A stretch of 64,000 bases of DNA from Vogesella aquatica (lineage in GTDB: Bacteria; Pseudomonadota; Gammaproteobacteria; Burkholderiales; Chromobacteriaceae), in the NCBI RefSeq assembly GCF_028548455.1, contig NZ_JAQQLF010000001.1, positions 62,001 through 126,000 on the forward strand. Direction: 5' to 3'. The first letter of the stretch is position 1; each line of letters begins with the position of its first letter. The notes beneath the pieces were generated by a model. The model saw only the letters and a list, made by a program, of their open reading frames with translations, was not told where the DNA came from and did no database searches. Positions 36,085 through 44,717 of this stretch are shown here, piece by piece. Both the position numbers and the translations under genes were made by a program.

Positions 36085-36099
36085 TGTAGTTAAACTACA
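36085..36099. promoter_or_regulatory. Perfect 15-bp palindrome TGTAGTTAAACTACA (HexR-like)
   Basis: 7-bp arms around one central base between the AEC permease and hemC. It matches the HexR consensus form TGTARTTWAAYTACA very well. If real, it lies about 100 bp upstream of hemC, which is not a classical HexR target, so the reading is tentative. Confidence 0.4.
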
Positions 36100-36201
36100 A
36101 GGTAATGTTGCAGCTACACACACCCTGCCCTGCATCAAGGTTGCCCGCCGTGTGCGTGCTAGAATGCCGGCCATCCTTTTCTTAGCGCAGGACCGCCGTT
36201 C

Positions 36202-37137
36202 ATGAACAAGCTCGTCATCGCCAGCCGCGAAAGCAAACTCGCCATGTGGCAGGCCGAACACATCAAAGCCCGCCTCGAGGCGCTGTACCCGCAGCTCACG
36301 GTAGAGATTCTGGGCATGACCACCCAGGGCGACCAGATTCTGGACAAGACCCTGTCCAAAATCGGCGGCAAAGGCCTGTTTGTGAAAGAACTGGAGCTGG
36401 CCCTGCAGGAAGGCCGCGCCGATATCGCCGTGCATTCCATCAAGGACGTGCCGATGAACCTGCCGGAAGGCTTTGCCCTGGCCGCCATCTGCGAACGCGA
36501 AGACCCGCGCGACGCGCTGGTTTCCAACCGTTACACCAGCCTGCACGAGCTGCCGCACGGCGCCGTGGTAGGCACCTCCAGCCTGCGCCGCGAATCGCAG
36601 CTGCGCGCCCGCTTCCCGCACCTGGTGATCAAGCCGCTGCGCGGTAATGTGCAAACCCGCCTGCGCAAGCTGGACGACGGCGAATTCGATGCCATCATCC
36701 TGGCCGCCGCCGGCCTGAAGCGCCTGGCACTGAGCGAGCGCATCCGCCAGGAGCTGGCGCCGTCGGAAAGCCTGCCCGCTGTAGGCCAGGGCGCGCTGGG
36801 TATCGAAATCCGCGCCGACCGCGCCGACCTCGTCGCCCTGCTGGCGCCGCTGAACCACGCCGACACCCACGCCTGCGTCAGCGCCGAACGCGCCTTCTCG
36901 CGCGTGCTGGGCGGCAGCTGCCAGATCCCTATCGGCGGCTTTGCCACCATCACCGACGACCTCATCACCCTGGGCGGCTTTGTCGCGCACCCGGACGGCT
37001 CGGTGATGCTCACCGCCAGCGCCAGCGCCCCGCGTGACTACGCCGACGCCCTGGGCCGCGCCGTAGCCAAAAAGCTGCTGGAGCAGGACGCGGCACCGCT
37101 GATCGAGGCCGTTATCGCCGAACAGGCCGGCAAATAA
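36202..37137 (+). CDS. hemC: Porphobilinogen deaminase (hydroxymethylbilane synthase)
   Basis: Joins four porphobilinogens into hydroxymethylbilane. The 311-residue protein contains [18 protein letters not shown] near the start, [24 protein letters not shown] (about 77-87, catalytic Asp), [12 protein letters not shown] (about 120-131), and GGSCQIPIG near residue 240, whose Cys anchors the dipyrromethane cofactor. Full length. First gene of a hemC-hemD-hemX-hemY run with short spacings. Confidence 0.98.
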   Translation: MNKLVIASRESKLAMWQAEHIKARLEALYPQLTVEILGMTTQGDQILDKTLSKIGGKGLFVKELELALQEGRADIAVHSIKDVPMNLPEGFALAAICEREDPRDALVSNRYTSLHELPHGAVVGTSSLRRESQLRARFPHLVIKPLRGNVQTRLRKLDDGEFDAIILAAAGLKRLALSERIRQELAPSESLPAVGQGALGIEIRADRADLVALLAPLNHADTHACVSAERAFSRVLGGSCQIPIGGFATITDDLITLGGFVAHPDGSVMLTASASAPRDYADALGRAVAKKLLEQDAAPLIEAVIAEQAGK

Positions 37138-37140
37138 GCC

Positions 37141-37869
37141 ATGGCCGGTACGCTGCTGCTGGTGCGCCCCCCGGCCCAAGCTGCCCGCCTGCAGGCCGCG
37201 CTGGCCTCGCTGGGCGTGGCGGCGCAGCCTTTTAGCGTGCTGGACACGGTAGCGGACGATGCCGCGCTGGCCACGCTGCCGGCGCTGGCACGCGTCAGCC
37301 ACTGGCTGGTTTTTGTCAGCCCGTCGGCCATCGATATCGGCTGGCCGGTGCTGGCAGGCAAGCTACCCGCCACGGTACAGCTGGCCTGCGTTGGCCGCAC
37401 CAGCGCCGACAAGCTGATGCAGCAAAGCCAGCGCCCGGTGCTACACCCCGAAACCGGCAACGACAGCGACGCCCTGCTGGCCCACCCTGCCCTGCAGCAG
37501 CTGGCCGGCCAGCGTGTGCTGATTGTGCGTGGCCACGGCGGGCGCGCCCAGCTCGGGGAAACCCTTGCCGCACGTGGTGCACTGGTGCGCCACGCCGACA
37601 TCTACCAGCGCGAGGTCAGCCCGCCGGACTGGGCAGGGTTGGCCGCATTGCACGCCGCAGGCCAAGTGGCCGGCCTGCTGGTGACCTCCAGCGAGATTGC
37701 CGATGCGCTGTTCGGCCAGGCGCAAGCGGCGCAGCGCGCCCTGCTGTGCACGCTGCCGTTTTATACCCTGCACCCGCGCATCGCCCTGCGTTTACGCCAG
37801 TATGGCGTGGCCGATATCTCGCTGTGCGACGGCAGTGCCAGCGCCCTGGCCGCCATGCTGGCGCGTTAA
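37141..37869 (+). CDS. hemD: Uroporphyrinogen-III synthase
   Basis: Cyclises hydroxymethylbilane to uroporphyrinogen III. The 242-residue protein is weakly conserved, as usual for HemD, but has LLVRPPAQAARL near residue 6, SHWLVFVSPSAIDIGWP (about 53-69), ACVGRTSADKL, VLIVRGHGGRAQLGETLAARG (about 127-147) and LLVTSSEIADALF. It starts 3 bp after the hemC stop and is surely co-transcribed. Confidence 0.93.
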   Translation: MAGTLLLVRPPAQAARLQAALASLGVAAQPFSVLDTVADDAALATLPALARVSHWLVFVSPSAIDIGWPVLAGKLPATVQLACVGRTSADKLMQQSQRPVLHPETGNDSDALLAHPALQQLAGQRVLIVRGHGGRAQLGETLAARGALVRHADIYQREVSPPDWAGLAALHAAGQVAGLLVTSSEIADALFGQAQAAQRALLCTLPFYTLHPRIALRLRQYGVADISLCDGSASALAAMLAR

Positions 37870-37986
37870 GCGGCTGGCAGCCCCACCAAGGCGGCGTTAC
37901 AATGCCCTGCAGTCATACGGCGCCCCGCGCCGGATCCAGCAACCCTGCCGCCTAGCGCGGCAACCTTGCGGTCACCACGAGATCCC

Positions 37987-39012
37987 ATGAGCGAAGCCAC
38001 CCCAGTAGAAACCGGCAGCGCGCTGCCAGCCAAGAAAACCGTCAACCTCGCGCTGATTGTTTCCCTGATTGCGCTGGGTGTTACCGGCTGGCAATACCTG
38101 GACAGCCGCCAGCAGCTGAACGATGCCAAGCAAGCCCTGGCCAGCCGCCTGGCCGAGAGCGGCGGCAACACCAAAGCCATCCAGACCCAAACCGAGCAAG
38201 CCCTGGCCGCCACCCGCGCCGCCGAAGCCAAGCTGGTGCTGCTGGAAGCCCGCGTCAACGAATCGGCCGGCCAGTACGCCACCCTGGGCGCCATGTACCA
38301 GGAGCTCACCAAAAACCGCAGCGACTGGCTGCTGTCCGAGGTAGAACACACGCTGGGCATTGCCAGCCAGCAGCTGCAGCTGGCCGGTAACGTCAGCGGC
38401 GCCATTACCGCACTGGAAATGGTGGACAACCGCCTGGCCCGCTTCGACAACCCGGCGCTGATTCCGGTGAAAAAAGCCGTTTCCAAAGACCTGGAAACGC
38501 TCAAGGCGCTGCCCTACCTGGATAGCGTGGGCCTGACCGTGAAGCTCGATACCCTGATGCTGGGCGCGGAAACCCTGCCGCTGGTGATCGACCATCACCG
38601 CCTGGCGACCACCACCGCCCGCCCGGCACTGCCTGCCGACGCACCATGGTGGGAACGCCTGCTGGCCGACGTCACGCAAAGCCTGGGCGAGATGGTACGC
38701 ATCCGCCGCATGGACAAACCCGAAGCGCTGCTGCTGTCGCCGGAGCAAGCCTTCTTCCTGCGTGAAAACATCAAGCTGCGCCTGCTGGACGCGCGCCTGG
38801 CACTGACCCAGCGCGACGGTGCCACCTACCAGGCCGACCTGGCCGCCGCCGCCCAGTACGGCGCACGCTACTTCGACCGCGACGCGCCGGCCACGCAGAA
38901 ATGGCAGGCCACGCTGGCCGAGCTGGCCGCCGCCCGCCTGAACGTGACCCTGCCCGACCTGTCTGCCAGCCTGAAAGCCGTGCGCGATGCGCAAGGCAAT
39001 ACCGTGGAGTAA
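37987..39012 (+). CDS. hemX: HemX-type membrane protein (uroporphyrinogen-III C-methyltransferase-like)
   Basis: A 341-residue protein with one N-terminal membrane helix (LALIVSLIALGVTGWQYL, about 22-39), followed by a coiled-coil segment (40-110, rich in A/E/Q/R) and a periplasmic HemX domain containing WLLSEVEHTLGIASQQLQLAGNVS (about 115-138) and LADVTQSLGEMVRIRRMDKP (about 222-241). Despite its name the family lacks the methyltransferase fold and is thought to organise haem biosynthesis at the membrane. The ATG at 37987 was chosen over an upstream TTG. It lies 117 bp after hemD and 3 bp before hemY. Confidence 0.9.
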   Translation: MSEATPVETGSALPAKKTVNLALIVSLIALGVTGWQYLDSRQQLNDAKQALASRLAESGGNTKAIQTQTEQALAATRAAEAKLVLLEARVNESAGQYATLGAMYQELTKNRSDWLLSEVEHTLGIASQQLQLAGNVSGAITALEMVDNRLARFDNPALIPVKKAVSKDLETLKALPYLDSVGLTVKLDTLMLGAETLPLVIDHHRLATTTARPALPADAPWWERLLADVTQSLGEMVRIRRMDKPEALLLSPEQAFFLRENIKLRLLDARLALTQRDGATYQADLAAAAQYGARYFDRDAPATQKWQATLAELAAARLNVTLPDLSASLKAVRDAQGNTVE

Positions 39013-39015
39013 GCC

Positions 39016-40224
39016 GTGAGATTCGTGTTCTGGATTGTCGGGCTGTTTGCCCTGGCGGTACTGATTGGCCTGGCCTCTACCCTGAATACCGGCTACGCCA
39101 TCCTGTTTGTGCCGCCGTATCGCATGGAAGTGTCGTTCAACCTGCTGATCATCGCCGTGGTGGTGCTGGTGCTGGTGGCGTACGCCGTGCTGCGCCTGCT
39201 GGGCCTGGCGGCCAACCTGCCGCAGGAAGTACGTACTTTCCAGCGCCAGAAAAAACTGCGCGCCGCCCGCCATGCACTGCGTGAGGCGGCCATTTCCATG
39301 TTTGAAGGCCGCTACCAGCGCGCCGAGCGCGAAGCGCTGAAATCCATCGACGACGAATACGCCGATGAAAACCGTGCCCTGGCGCTGATGATCGCCGCCC
39401 GCTCGGCAGCCAGCGTGGGCGACAACGCCAAGCGCGACGGTTACCTCAGCCGGCTGGAAAGCATGCCGGAGCGCATCCAGCTGGCACGCCATATGGTAGA
39501 AGCGCAAATCCGCATGGACGCCAAGCAGCCGCTGGAAGCACTGGCCGCCATCGAACGTGCGCGTGCCATCAGCAGCAACCTGACCTCGGCCCTGCGCCTG
39601 GAGCTGAAAATCCGCATGCTGCTGAAACAGCCGGAGCAAGTGCTGCAGATCACCGAAAAGCTGCTGAAAGCCGACGCGCTGGAAGCCGAGCAAGCACGCC
39701 GCTACCGCCTGGCGGCCTACCGCCAGCAGCTGGTGGGGCTGGGCAGCGAGCGCGAGGTACGCGACTGGCTCAAGCGCATCCCGGGCGTGGAAAAGCAGAA
39801 CCCGGACCTGGTGGTGGATATCTCGCGCCACCTGATCGCACTGGACACCTACCCGCTGGCCGCCGAACTGATTGCCACCGCACTGTCGGATGAAGAGCAA
39901 GCCACCCCCGAGCTGGCACGCGAGCTGGGCATGCTGGCCGAGCACATCGACAGCCAGCGCCGCCTGACGCTGATGCGCGACGCGGAAAACTGGCTGAAAT
40001 CGCGCCCGCGTGACCACATGCTGCTGCTGGCACTAGGCCGCCTGGCGCTGGCCGAGCAGCTGTGGGGCAAGGCGCAAAGCTACCTGGAGGCCAGTGTTTC
40101 CATGCAGCCCACCCTGTGCGCCCACGCCGAGCTGTCCAAGCTGTTTGCCACGCTGGGCAAGGATGACAAGGCCGCCCAGCACCAGGCGCTGGCGCTGAAA
40201 ATCGCCCTGCAACAAGGCTGCTAG
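39016..40224 (+). CDS. hemY: HemY, TPR-containing inner-membrane protein
   Basis: A 402-residue protein starting with GTG at 39016. Two N-terminal membrane helices (about 5-22 and 42-65) are followed by HemY_N (LPQEVRTFQRQKKLRAARHALREA, about 68-91) and TPR-like helical repeats to the end (GRYQRAEREALKSIDDEYADENRALALMIAA, LLKQPEQVLQITEKLLKAD). Role: scaffold linked to late haem synthesis; distinct from protoporphyrinogen oxidase of the same name. Starts 3 bp after hemX. Confidence 0.93.
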   Translation: MRFVFWIVGLFALAVLIGLASTLNTGYAILFVPPYRMEVSFNLLIIAVVVLVLVAYAVLRLLGLAANLPQEVRTFQRQKKLRAARHALREAAISMFEGRYQRAEREALKSIDDEYADENRALALMIAARSAASVGDNAKRDGYLSRLESMPERIQLARHMVEAQIRMDAKQPLEALAAIERARAISSNLTSALRLELKIRMLLKQPEQVLQITEKLLKADALEAEQARRYRLAAYRQQLVGLGSEREVRDWLKRIPGVEKQNPDLVVDISRHLIALDTYPLAAELIATALSDEEQATPELARELGMLAEHIDSQRRLTLMRDAENWLKSRPRDHMLLLALGRLALAEQLWGKAQSYLEASVSMQPTLCAHAELSKLFATLGKDDKAAQHQALALKIALQQGC

Positions 40225-40226
40225 CC

Positions 40227-40595
40227 ATGAAAACCCTGCTTGTTGCCACCACACTGGCGCTGGCCGCTGCGGCCAACGTTTACGCCGCCAGCGCAGCGGG
40301 GCCGGCAACGCAGGCGGCAGCCAGCCAGCAGCGGGTGCTGATCGACGTTCGCACGGCAGAGGAGTTTGCCGACGGCCACCTGCAGGGCGCGCAGCTGCTG
40401 CCACTGGACAGCATTGCACAGACCATTGCCGCACGGGTGCCGGGCAAAGACACGCCCATCCAGCTGTATTGCCGTAGCGGCCGCCGCTCGGCACTGGCGC
40501 TGGAAACGCTGAAAGCACTGGGCTATACCCGCCTGCAAAACCTGGGCGGGCTGGAAGACGCCAGCCGTAGCAGCCAGCGCCCCATCGTGCGCTAG
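40227..40595 (+). CDS. Periplasmic rhodanese-domain protein (PspE-like)
   Basis: A 122-residue secreted sulfurtransferase candidate. A signal peptide (MKTLLVATTLALAAAANVYA) is followed by a single rhodanese domain: VLIDVRTAEEFADGHLQGA (about 37-55) and the active loop YCRSGRRSALA (about 81-91, Cys82). The loop length of six residues is that of sulfur-transferring rhodaneses. It starts 2 bp after hemY, so it is likely the last gene of the hem operon. Its substrate is unknown. Confidence 0.88.
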   Translation: MKTLLVATTLALAAAANVYAASAAGPATQAAASQQRVLIDVRTAEEFADGHLQGAQLLPLDSIAQTIAARVPGKDTPIQLYCRSGRRSALALETLKALGYTRLQNLGGLEDASRSSQRPIVR

Positions 40596-40613
40596 CCCCC
40601 GCAGCAGCCCATG

Positions 40614-40639
40614 AAAAAACCGCCGTGAGGCGGTTTTTT
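40614..40639. terminator. Bidirectional terminator between rhodanese gene and rsuA
   Basis: AAAAAACCGCC-GTGA-GGCGGTTTTTT: the stem is flanked by A and T runs, so it works for both convergent genes. Confidence 0.9.
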
Positions 40640-40663
40640 ATTGCAGACAACAGGGATGCCGGT

Positions 40664-41383
40664 TCAAGCCTCCGGGCTGGCGAACCCCAATGCGGCCAAC
40701 TCTGTGGCCGACAGCAGACGCCATTCGCCTTCGGGCAAATCCCCCAGCGCCAGGCTACCCAGCGCCAGGCGATGCAGCTGCTCTACGCGGTTGCCTGCGG
40801 CCGCCACCATGCGTTTTACCTGGTGGTATTTGCCCTGGGTAATGGCCATGTCCAGCAGGTTTTCACCCACCTGCTCGGCGCTGTCTGCGGCCAGCGTTTC
40901 CTGCTCGTCGTGCAGCAGCACGCCCTCGCGCAAGCGCTGCAGCAGCTCGGCGCTCACCGGGTGCTTGGTGGTGACACGATACAGCTTGGGCACGTCTTTC
41001 TTGGGCGAGGTCAGCGCGTGCACAAACTGGCCATCGGTAGAAAACAGCAGCAGCCCGGTGGTATCCACGTCCAGGCGGCCGACTGCCGAGACACCCAGGT
41101 TCACCATCTGCTGGGGCAGCAGGCGGTACACACTGGGGTTATGGATGGGCTTGTGCGAGGTTTCATAGCCTGCCGGCTTGTGCAGCAGCAGGTAAAACGG
41201 CTCGGGCAGCAGTGTCCATGGCTCGCCATCTACCTGCAGCAAGCGGATGTCGGCAGGGGCGACATCACGGCGCCAGTCGTATTCGGTGTCACCGTTCAGG
41301 TCTACCAGGCCATATTCGATCAGCTTGCGGCATTCCTTGCGGCTGCCAAAGCCTTGTTGTTGCAGTAAGCGATAGAGTTCCAT
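40664..41383 (-). CDS. rsuA: RsuA-family 16S rRNA pseudouridine synthase
   Basis: A 239-residue enzyme with an N-terminal S4 RNA-binding domain (ELYRLLQQQGFGSRKECRKLI and VDLNGDTEYD, 1-40) and the RsuA catalytic domain: LLLHKPAGYETSHKP (about 65-79), GRLDVDTTGLLLFSTDG with the catalytic Asp (about 102-118), KLYRVTTKHPV and QGKYHQVKRMVAAAGNRVEQLHR (about 182-204). It converts U516 of 16S rRNA to pseudouridine. RluE/RluF types of the same family remain possible, though overall layout fits RsuA best. Confidence 0.88.
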   Translation of the reverse strand: MELYRLLQQQGFGSRKECRKLIEYGLVDLNGDTEYDWRRDVAPADIRLLQVDGEPWTLLPEPFYLLLHKPAGYETSHKPIHNPSVYRLLPQQMVNLGVSAVGRLDVDTTGLLLFSTDGQFVHALTSPKKDVPKLYRVTTKHPVSAELLQRLREGVLLHDEQETLAADSAEQVGENLLDMAITQGKYHQVKRMVAAAGNRVEQLHRLALGSLALGDLPEGEWRLLSATELAALGFASPEA

Positions 41384-41527
41384 GCCCGTATTCTATCACC
41401 GCCAGCCCGGCAGACTTTCCTTGAAATTCAACAACATGGCATACACCCCCCGTAACATTTATCCTGCAGGGCGTGTTACTATTCAGCCCGCCTATTAGTA
41501 AGCGTTTCTTAAACAACTTAGTACTCG

Positions 41528-42679
41528 ATGGAAATCGTTCATTCAGCCACGCTTCAGCTGTGCCTGCTGCTGATCTACCTGGTTTGCGGCGTCACCGTCT
41601 GGCTGCTGCGCGGCCAACGTAGCCGCAAGGGTATCTACGACCGCTGGGCAGGGGCCCACCTTGCCGGGGCCGGGCTTTATCTGACGCTGCTGTACTCGCC
41701 GTATCTGCCGTCCTTGTGCACGGCGTTACTGGCCTGTGTACTGCTGCTGCTAAAAGGCAGCTGGTTGCTGGGCAGCTTCGCGCGCCTGTTGCGCACCCCT
41801 ATTCCGCTACCGGGCCAGCGGCGCTTTGGTGCAGGCCTGTTGCTGCTACTGGCCGGCATCCTGCTGGCCATGCCGCCGCATGTTTATTACGTGCACCTGG
41901 CCATGGCACTCGGCGTCGCCGCGCTCTATCTGGGCAGCCTGGCCGGGCTGCTGCTACTACAAGCCGAGCGCCCCTTCCCCATCAAGCTGGCGGGTGGCCT
42001 GTGCACGCTCGCCACCACGTATATGCTGCTGTACGCGCTGCATCTGGGTGCCAGCGACCCGGCTTTCATCGTGTACGAGATCGGCACCCTGCTGCTGCTA
42101 CCGGTGCTGATCGCCACACCACTGCTGGCGCTATGCTTCATGGCGATAGGCAAGGAGCAGGAACTGGCGCTGCTGCGCACCCTGGCCACGCTGGACCCGC
42201 TCACCGGCATTTTCAACCGCCGCAGCTTCGAGGAGCTGGCGCGCAAGGCTTGCTCGCAGCACGCCCGCCAGCAGCGCCCGTTGGCGCTACTGATGATTGA
42301 CCTGGACCACTTCAAGCGCATTAACGATACCTACGGCCACAGCCGGGGCGATATGGCACTGAAAGCGCTGGCCGAGCTGATTCCCGAGCACGTGCGTACT
42401 GCCGATATTTTTGGCCGCTTTGGTGGCGAGGAGTTTTGCCTGCTGCTGCCGGATACCAATGTAGAAGGCGCGCGCGAAGTCGCCAGCAAGCTCTGCCAGC
42501 AAATCAATACCATCCTGCTGGAGCCGGGCAAGGTCAGCAGCGCGCTGAGCGCCAGCATCGGCGTGGCCAGCCTGGTACCGCAAAGCGTGGACGACTGGCG
42601 CGAATTGTTCGAGCTGGCCGATAGCCGCTTGTATCGCGCCAAGTCGGCCGGGCGCAACCAACTGGTCTGGATAGGCTAG
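41528..42679 (+). CDS. Membrane-bound diguanylate cyclase (GGEEF)
   Basis: A 383-residue protein. The N-terminal 210 residues hold six or seven membrane helices of unknown sensory type. A GGDEF domain follows: DPLTGIFNRRSFEELA (about 219-234), LLMIDLDHFKRINDTYGHSRGD (about 255-276), and the active site FGRFGGEEFCLLLP (about 296-309). An inhibitory I-site RTAD lies exactly five residues upstream of GGEEF, so product feedback inhibition is expected. It makes c-di-GMP. Monocistronic, with a bidirectional terminator. Confidence 0.93.
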   Translation: MEIVHSATLQLCLLLIYLVCGVTVWLLRGQRSRKGIYDRWAGAHLAGAGLYLTLLYSPYLPSLCTALLACVLLLLKGSWLLGSFARLLRTPIPLPGQRRFGAGLLLLLAGILLAMPPHVYYVHLAMALGVAALYLGSLAGLLLLQAERPFPIKLAGGLCTLATTYMLLYALHLGASDPAFIVYEIGTLLLLPVLIATPLLALCFMAIGKEQELALLRTLATLDPLTGIFNRRSFEELARKACSQHARQQRPLALLMIDLDHFKRINDTYGHSRGDMALKALAELIPEHVRTADIFGRFGGEEFCLLLPDTNVEGAREVASKLCQQINTILLEPGKVSSALSASIGVASLVPQSVDDWRELFELADSRLYRAKSAGRNQLVWIG

Positions 42680-42689
42680 CCAGAAAAGC

Positions 42690-42722
42690 AAAAAGCCCGC
42701 AGGCATGGCCAGCGGGCTTTTT
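42690..42722. terminator. Bidirectional terminator between diguanylate cyclase and ydcH
   Basis: AAAGCCCGC / GCGGGCTTT stem with 11-nt loop and A/T runs at both ends; serves the two convergent genes. Confidence 0.9.
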
Positions 42723-42736
42723 CTTGGCAGCCGGTA

Positions 42737-42961
42737 TTACAGCACTTCGGCTGCTTTGGCTTTCAGAATCACGTACAGCTCGTCTTTGAGCTTCAGCTTT
42801 TCTTTCTTCAGGTTTTCAATATCAACCGCCGAGCCCGACTCGATGCGGTTTTCGATGTTCTTGATTTGCTGGTCCAGCTCGTTGTGCTTGTCGAAGAGAC
42901 GGGTGAAATGGGCGTCTTCGGTTTTCAGTTTGCTGATCAGATCACGAAATTCCGGGAACAT
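42737..42961 (-). CDS. ydcH: YdcH family protein (DUF465)
   Basis: A 74-residue all-helical protein starting MFPEFRDLISKLKTEDAHF at the ATG at 42961, after AAGGAG. It shows the DUF465 pattern FxxLFDKHNELDQQI (about 19-33) and LKKEKLKLKDELYVILK near the C-terminus (about 50-66), forming a likely antiparallel coiled coil. Function unknown. It is nested between two strong terminators and unrelated neighbours. Confidence 0.92.
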   Translation of the reverse strand: MFPEFRDLISKLKTEDAHFTRLFDKHNELDQQIKNIENRIESGSAVDIENLKKEKLKLKDELYVILKAKAAEVL

Positions 42962-43062
42962 GGCTTTCTCCTTGGTGGGGTGCCGCACTAGCGGCGCGGC
43001 GTCAGAACCATGCTATGCCCATCACGGGAAAAGCCATTTGATCTAACACACAAACCGCGTCG

Positions 43063-43482
43063 CTAAAACTGCTGCTTGAACCAACTCCAGATGCCCAGAG
43101 AAAAACCGGGGAAGAGGTCTATACCCAGCGCCGACTTCACCAGATACAGCACCAGCAGGCCTAACAGGGTTGATACCAAGAGCAGTACTGATAAAAAGAC
43201 CGCTTGCAGCAGCAAGGACAGCTGCTTTTCCCGCCGGGTCAACTCGCGCCGGTTTCTACCTAACAGAAATACGTAGTAGTAGCGCCAACGCCAGAACACG
43301 ACCGTACCGCGGATATCCACCGCATGGCGGCCCCAGCTACGCGCGCCCAGGGCTAACCTGAGGCTAGCCAGCTGCGCTTCGGTAAACGTATCGGCAACAT
43401 CTTGCGGCATACGGCCAAGCAAGTGCTGTATTGACGGGTCACGGCGGATGTCGCTAGGGGGCAGCGTGGTCGGTGTCGGCAT
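43063..43482 (-). CDS. Small membrane protein of unknown function
   Basis: A 139-residue protein. The N-terminal half is cytoplasmic: MPQDVADTFTEAQLASLRLAL (about 25-45), WGRHAVDIRGTVVFWRWRYYYVFLLGRNRREL (about 50-81). A hydrophobic helix follows (LLLQAVFLSVLLLVSTLLGLLVLYLV, in pieces about 89-114), then a short amphipathic tail. Similar proteins occur beside unrelated genes in other proteobacteria and carry misleading enzyme names. I do not recognise a function. Stop is near 43063, upstream of ydcH on the same strand, 100 bp away. Confidence 0.7.
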   Translation of the reverse strand: MPTPTTLPPSDIRRDPSIQHLLGRMPQDVADTFTEAQLASLRLALGARSWGRHAVDIRGTVVFWRWRYYYVFLLGRNRRELTRREKQLSLLLQAVFLSVLLLVSTLLGLLVLYLVKSALGIDLFPGFSLGIWSWFKQQF

Positions 43483-43530
43483 GGTTGCACACGATAGAAG
43501 CGGGGTACGCTAGGTATACCATAGGCGCCC

Positions 43531-43563
43531 CTACAAACAAAAACCGGGGCAACGCCCCGGTTT
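43531..43563 (-). terminator. Intrinsic terminator of the resB-ccsB operon
   Basis: AAACCGGGGC (43541-43550) / GCCCCGGTTT (43554-43563) with a 3-nt loop and a T-rich run on the minus strand; 18 bp past the ccsB stop. Confidence 0.85.
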
Positions 43564-43580
43564 GGTGGATGACGACCAGC

Positions 43581-44717
43581 TTACAGCGAACCGTAAGAGT
43601 GCAGGCCGGACAGGAACATGTTTACGCCGATAAAGGCAAAGGTAGTTACCAGCAGGCCGATCACCGCCCACCACGCCAGCGGCTCGCCGCGCCAGCCTTT
43701 TACCAGCCGCACGTGCAGCCAGGCAGCGTAGTTCAGCCACACGATCAGCGCCCAGGTTTCTTTCGGGTCCCAGCTCCAGTAGCCGCCCCAGGCATCGGCT
43801 GCCCACATGGCGCCCAGGATGGTGGCAATAGTGAAGAACAGGAAGCCCACCGAGATGGCCTTGTACATCATCTCGTCGATCACTTCGACCTTGGGCAGTT
43901 TGTCGGTCAGGATGCCGCGACGCGACAGCAGCTGCGCCACACCCAGCATGGCCGACAGCGCAAAAGCACCGTAGCCGACAAAGTTGGCCGGCACGTGAAT
44001 CTTCATCCACCACGACTGCAGCGCCGGGATCAGCGGCTGGATGGTGTGTGCCTGGCGGTCGAAGGTGTACCACAGGATGAAGCCCACCGCCGCCGTGATC
44101 ACCAGCAGCACAAAGGCGCCCAGCTGGCGCGCGGCAAACTTGGCTTCGTAGTACAGGTACATCAGCGCAGTGATCAGACAGAACAGGATGAACACTTCGT
44201 ACAGGTTGGATACCGGAATGCGGCCAACGTCCGGTGCGATCAGGTAGCTCTCGTACCAGCGGGTAAACAGGCCGGCCAAGGCAAAGGCCGCCGCCGCCCA
44301 GGTGAGGCCGCTGCCGATGCGGTTCAGCAAGGCAGAGCGCGACAGCAGGCCCGTCCAGTACACGGCGGTGGCCAGGAAGAACAACGTGCACATCCACATG
44401 AACGACGACTGGCTGGACAGCAGGAACTTCAGGCCGAAGCTCTCGGTAGCACGCGCCAGGTTGTGGTCGTACAGCTCGATGGCCAGCAGCGACATGGCAC
44501 CGGCCAACGGGAAAAACCAGCGCCAGCTGCCCCAGAACCAGCCCAGCGCTACGATACCGGCGCCGCTACCCAGCAGGATCAGGTCTTCGTAATAGTCCAT
44601 CTTCGCGCCGTACAGGCTGAAGGTATAGCCGGTCACTACGGCAATGAACAGGGCAAACAGCCAGTCACCCAGGTTCAAGCGCTTGTAGAACGGTTGTTGC
44701 ATTAGCAGTTCCATCAT
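43581..44717 (-). CDS. ccsB: Cytochrome c biogenesis protein CcsB (system II, ResC-type)
   Basis: Inner-membrane haem-handling component that works with ResB to attach haem to apocytochromes c. The 378-residue protein has about eight membrane helices. It carries the periplasmic tryptophan-rich WWD motif WAADAWGGYWSWDPKETWAL (about 297-316) and conserved His residues, for example in HVPANFVGYGAFALS (about 235-249). Two adjacent ATG codons (44717, 44714) are possible, and the start overlaps the resB stop. It is the second gene of a resB-ccsB unit. Confidence 0.96.
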   Translation of the reverse strand: MMELLMQQPFYKRLNLGDWLFALFIAVVTGYTFSLYGAKMDYYEDLILLGSGAGIVALGWFWGSWRWFFPLAGAMSLLAIELYDHNLARATESFGLKFLLSSQSSFMWMCTLFFLATAVYWTGLLSRSALLNRIGSGLTWAAAAFALAGLFTRWYESYLIAPDVGRIPVSNLYEVFILFCLITALMYLYYEAKFAARQLGAFVLLVITAAVGFILWYTFDRQAHTIQPLIPALQSWWMKIHVPANFVGYGAFALSAMLGVAQLLSRRGILTDKLPKVEVIDEMMYKAISVGFLFFTIATILGAMWAADAWGGYWSWDPKETWALIVWLNYAAWLHVRLVKGWRGEPLAWWAVIGLLVTTFAFIGVNMFLSGLHSYGSL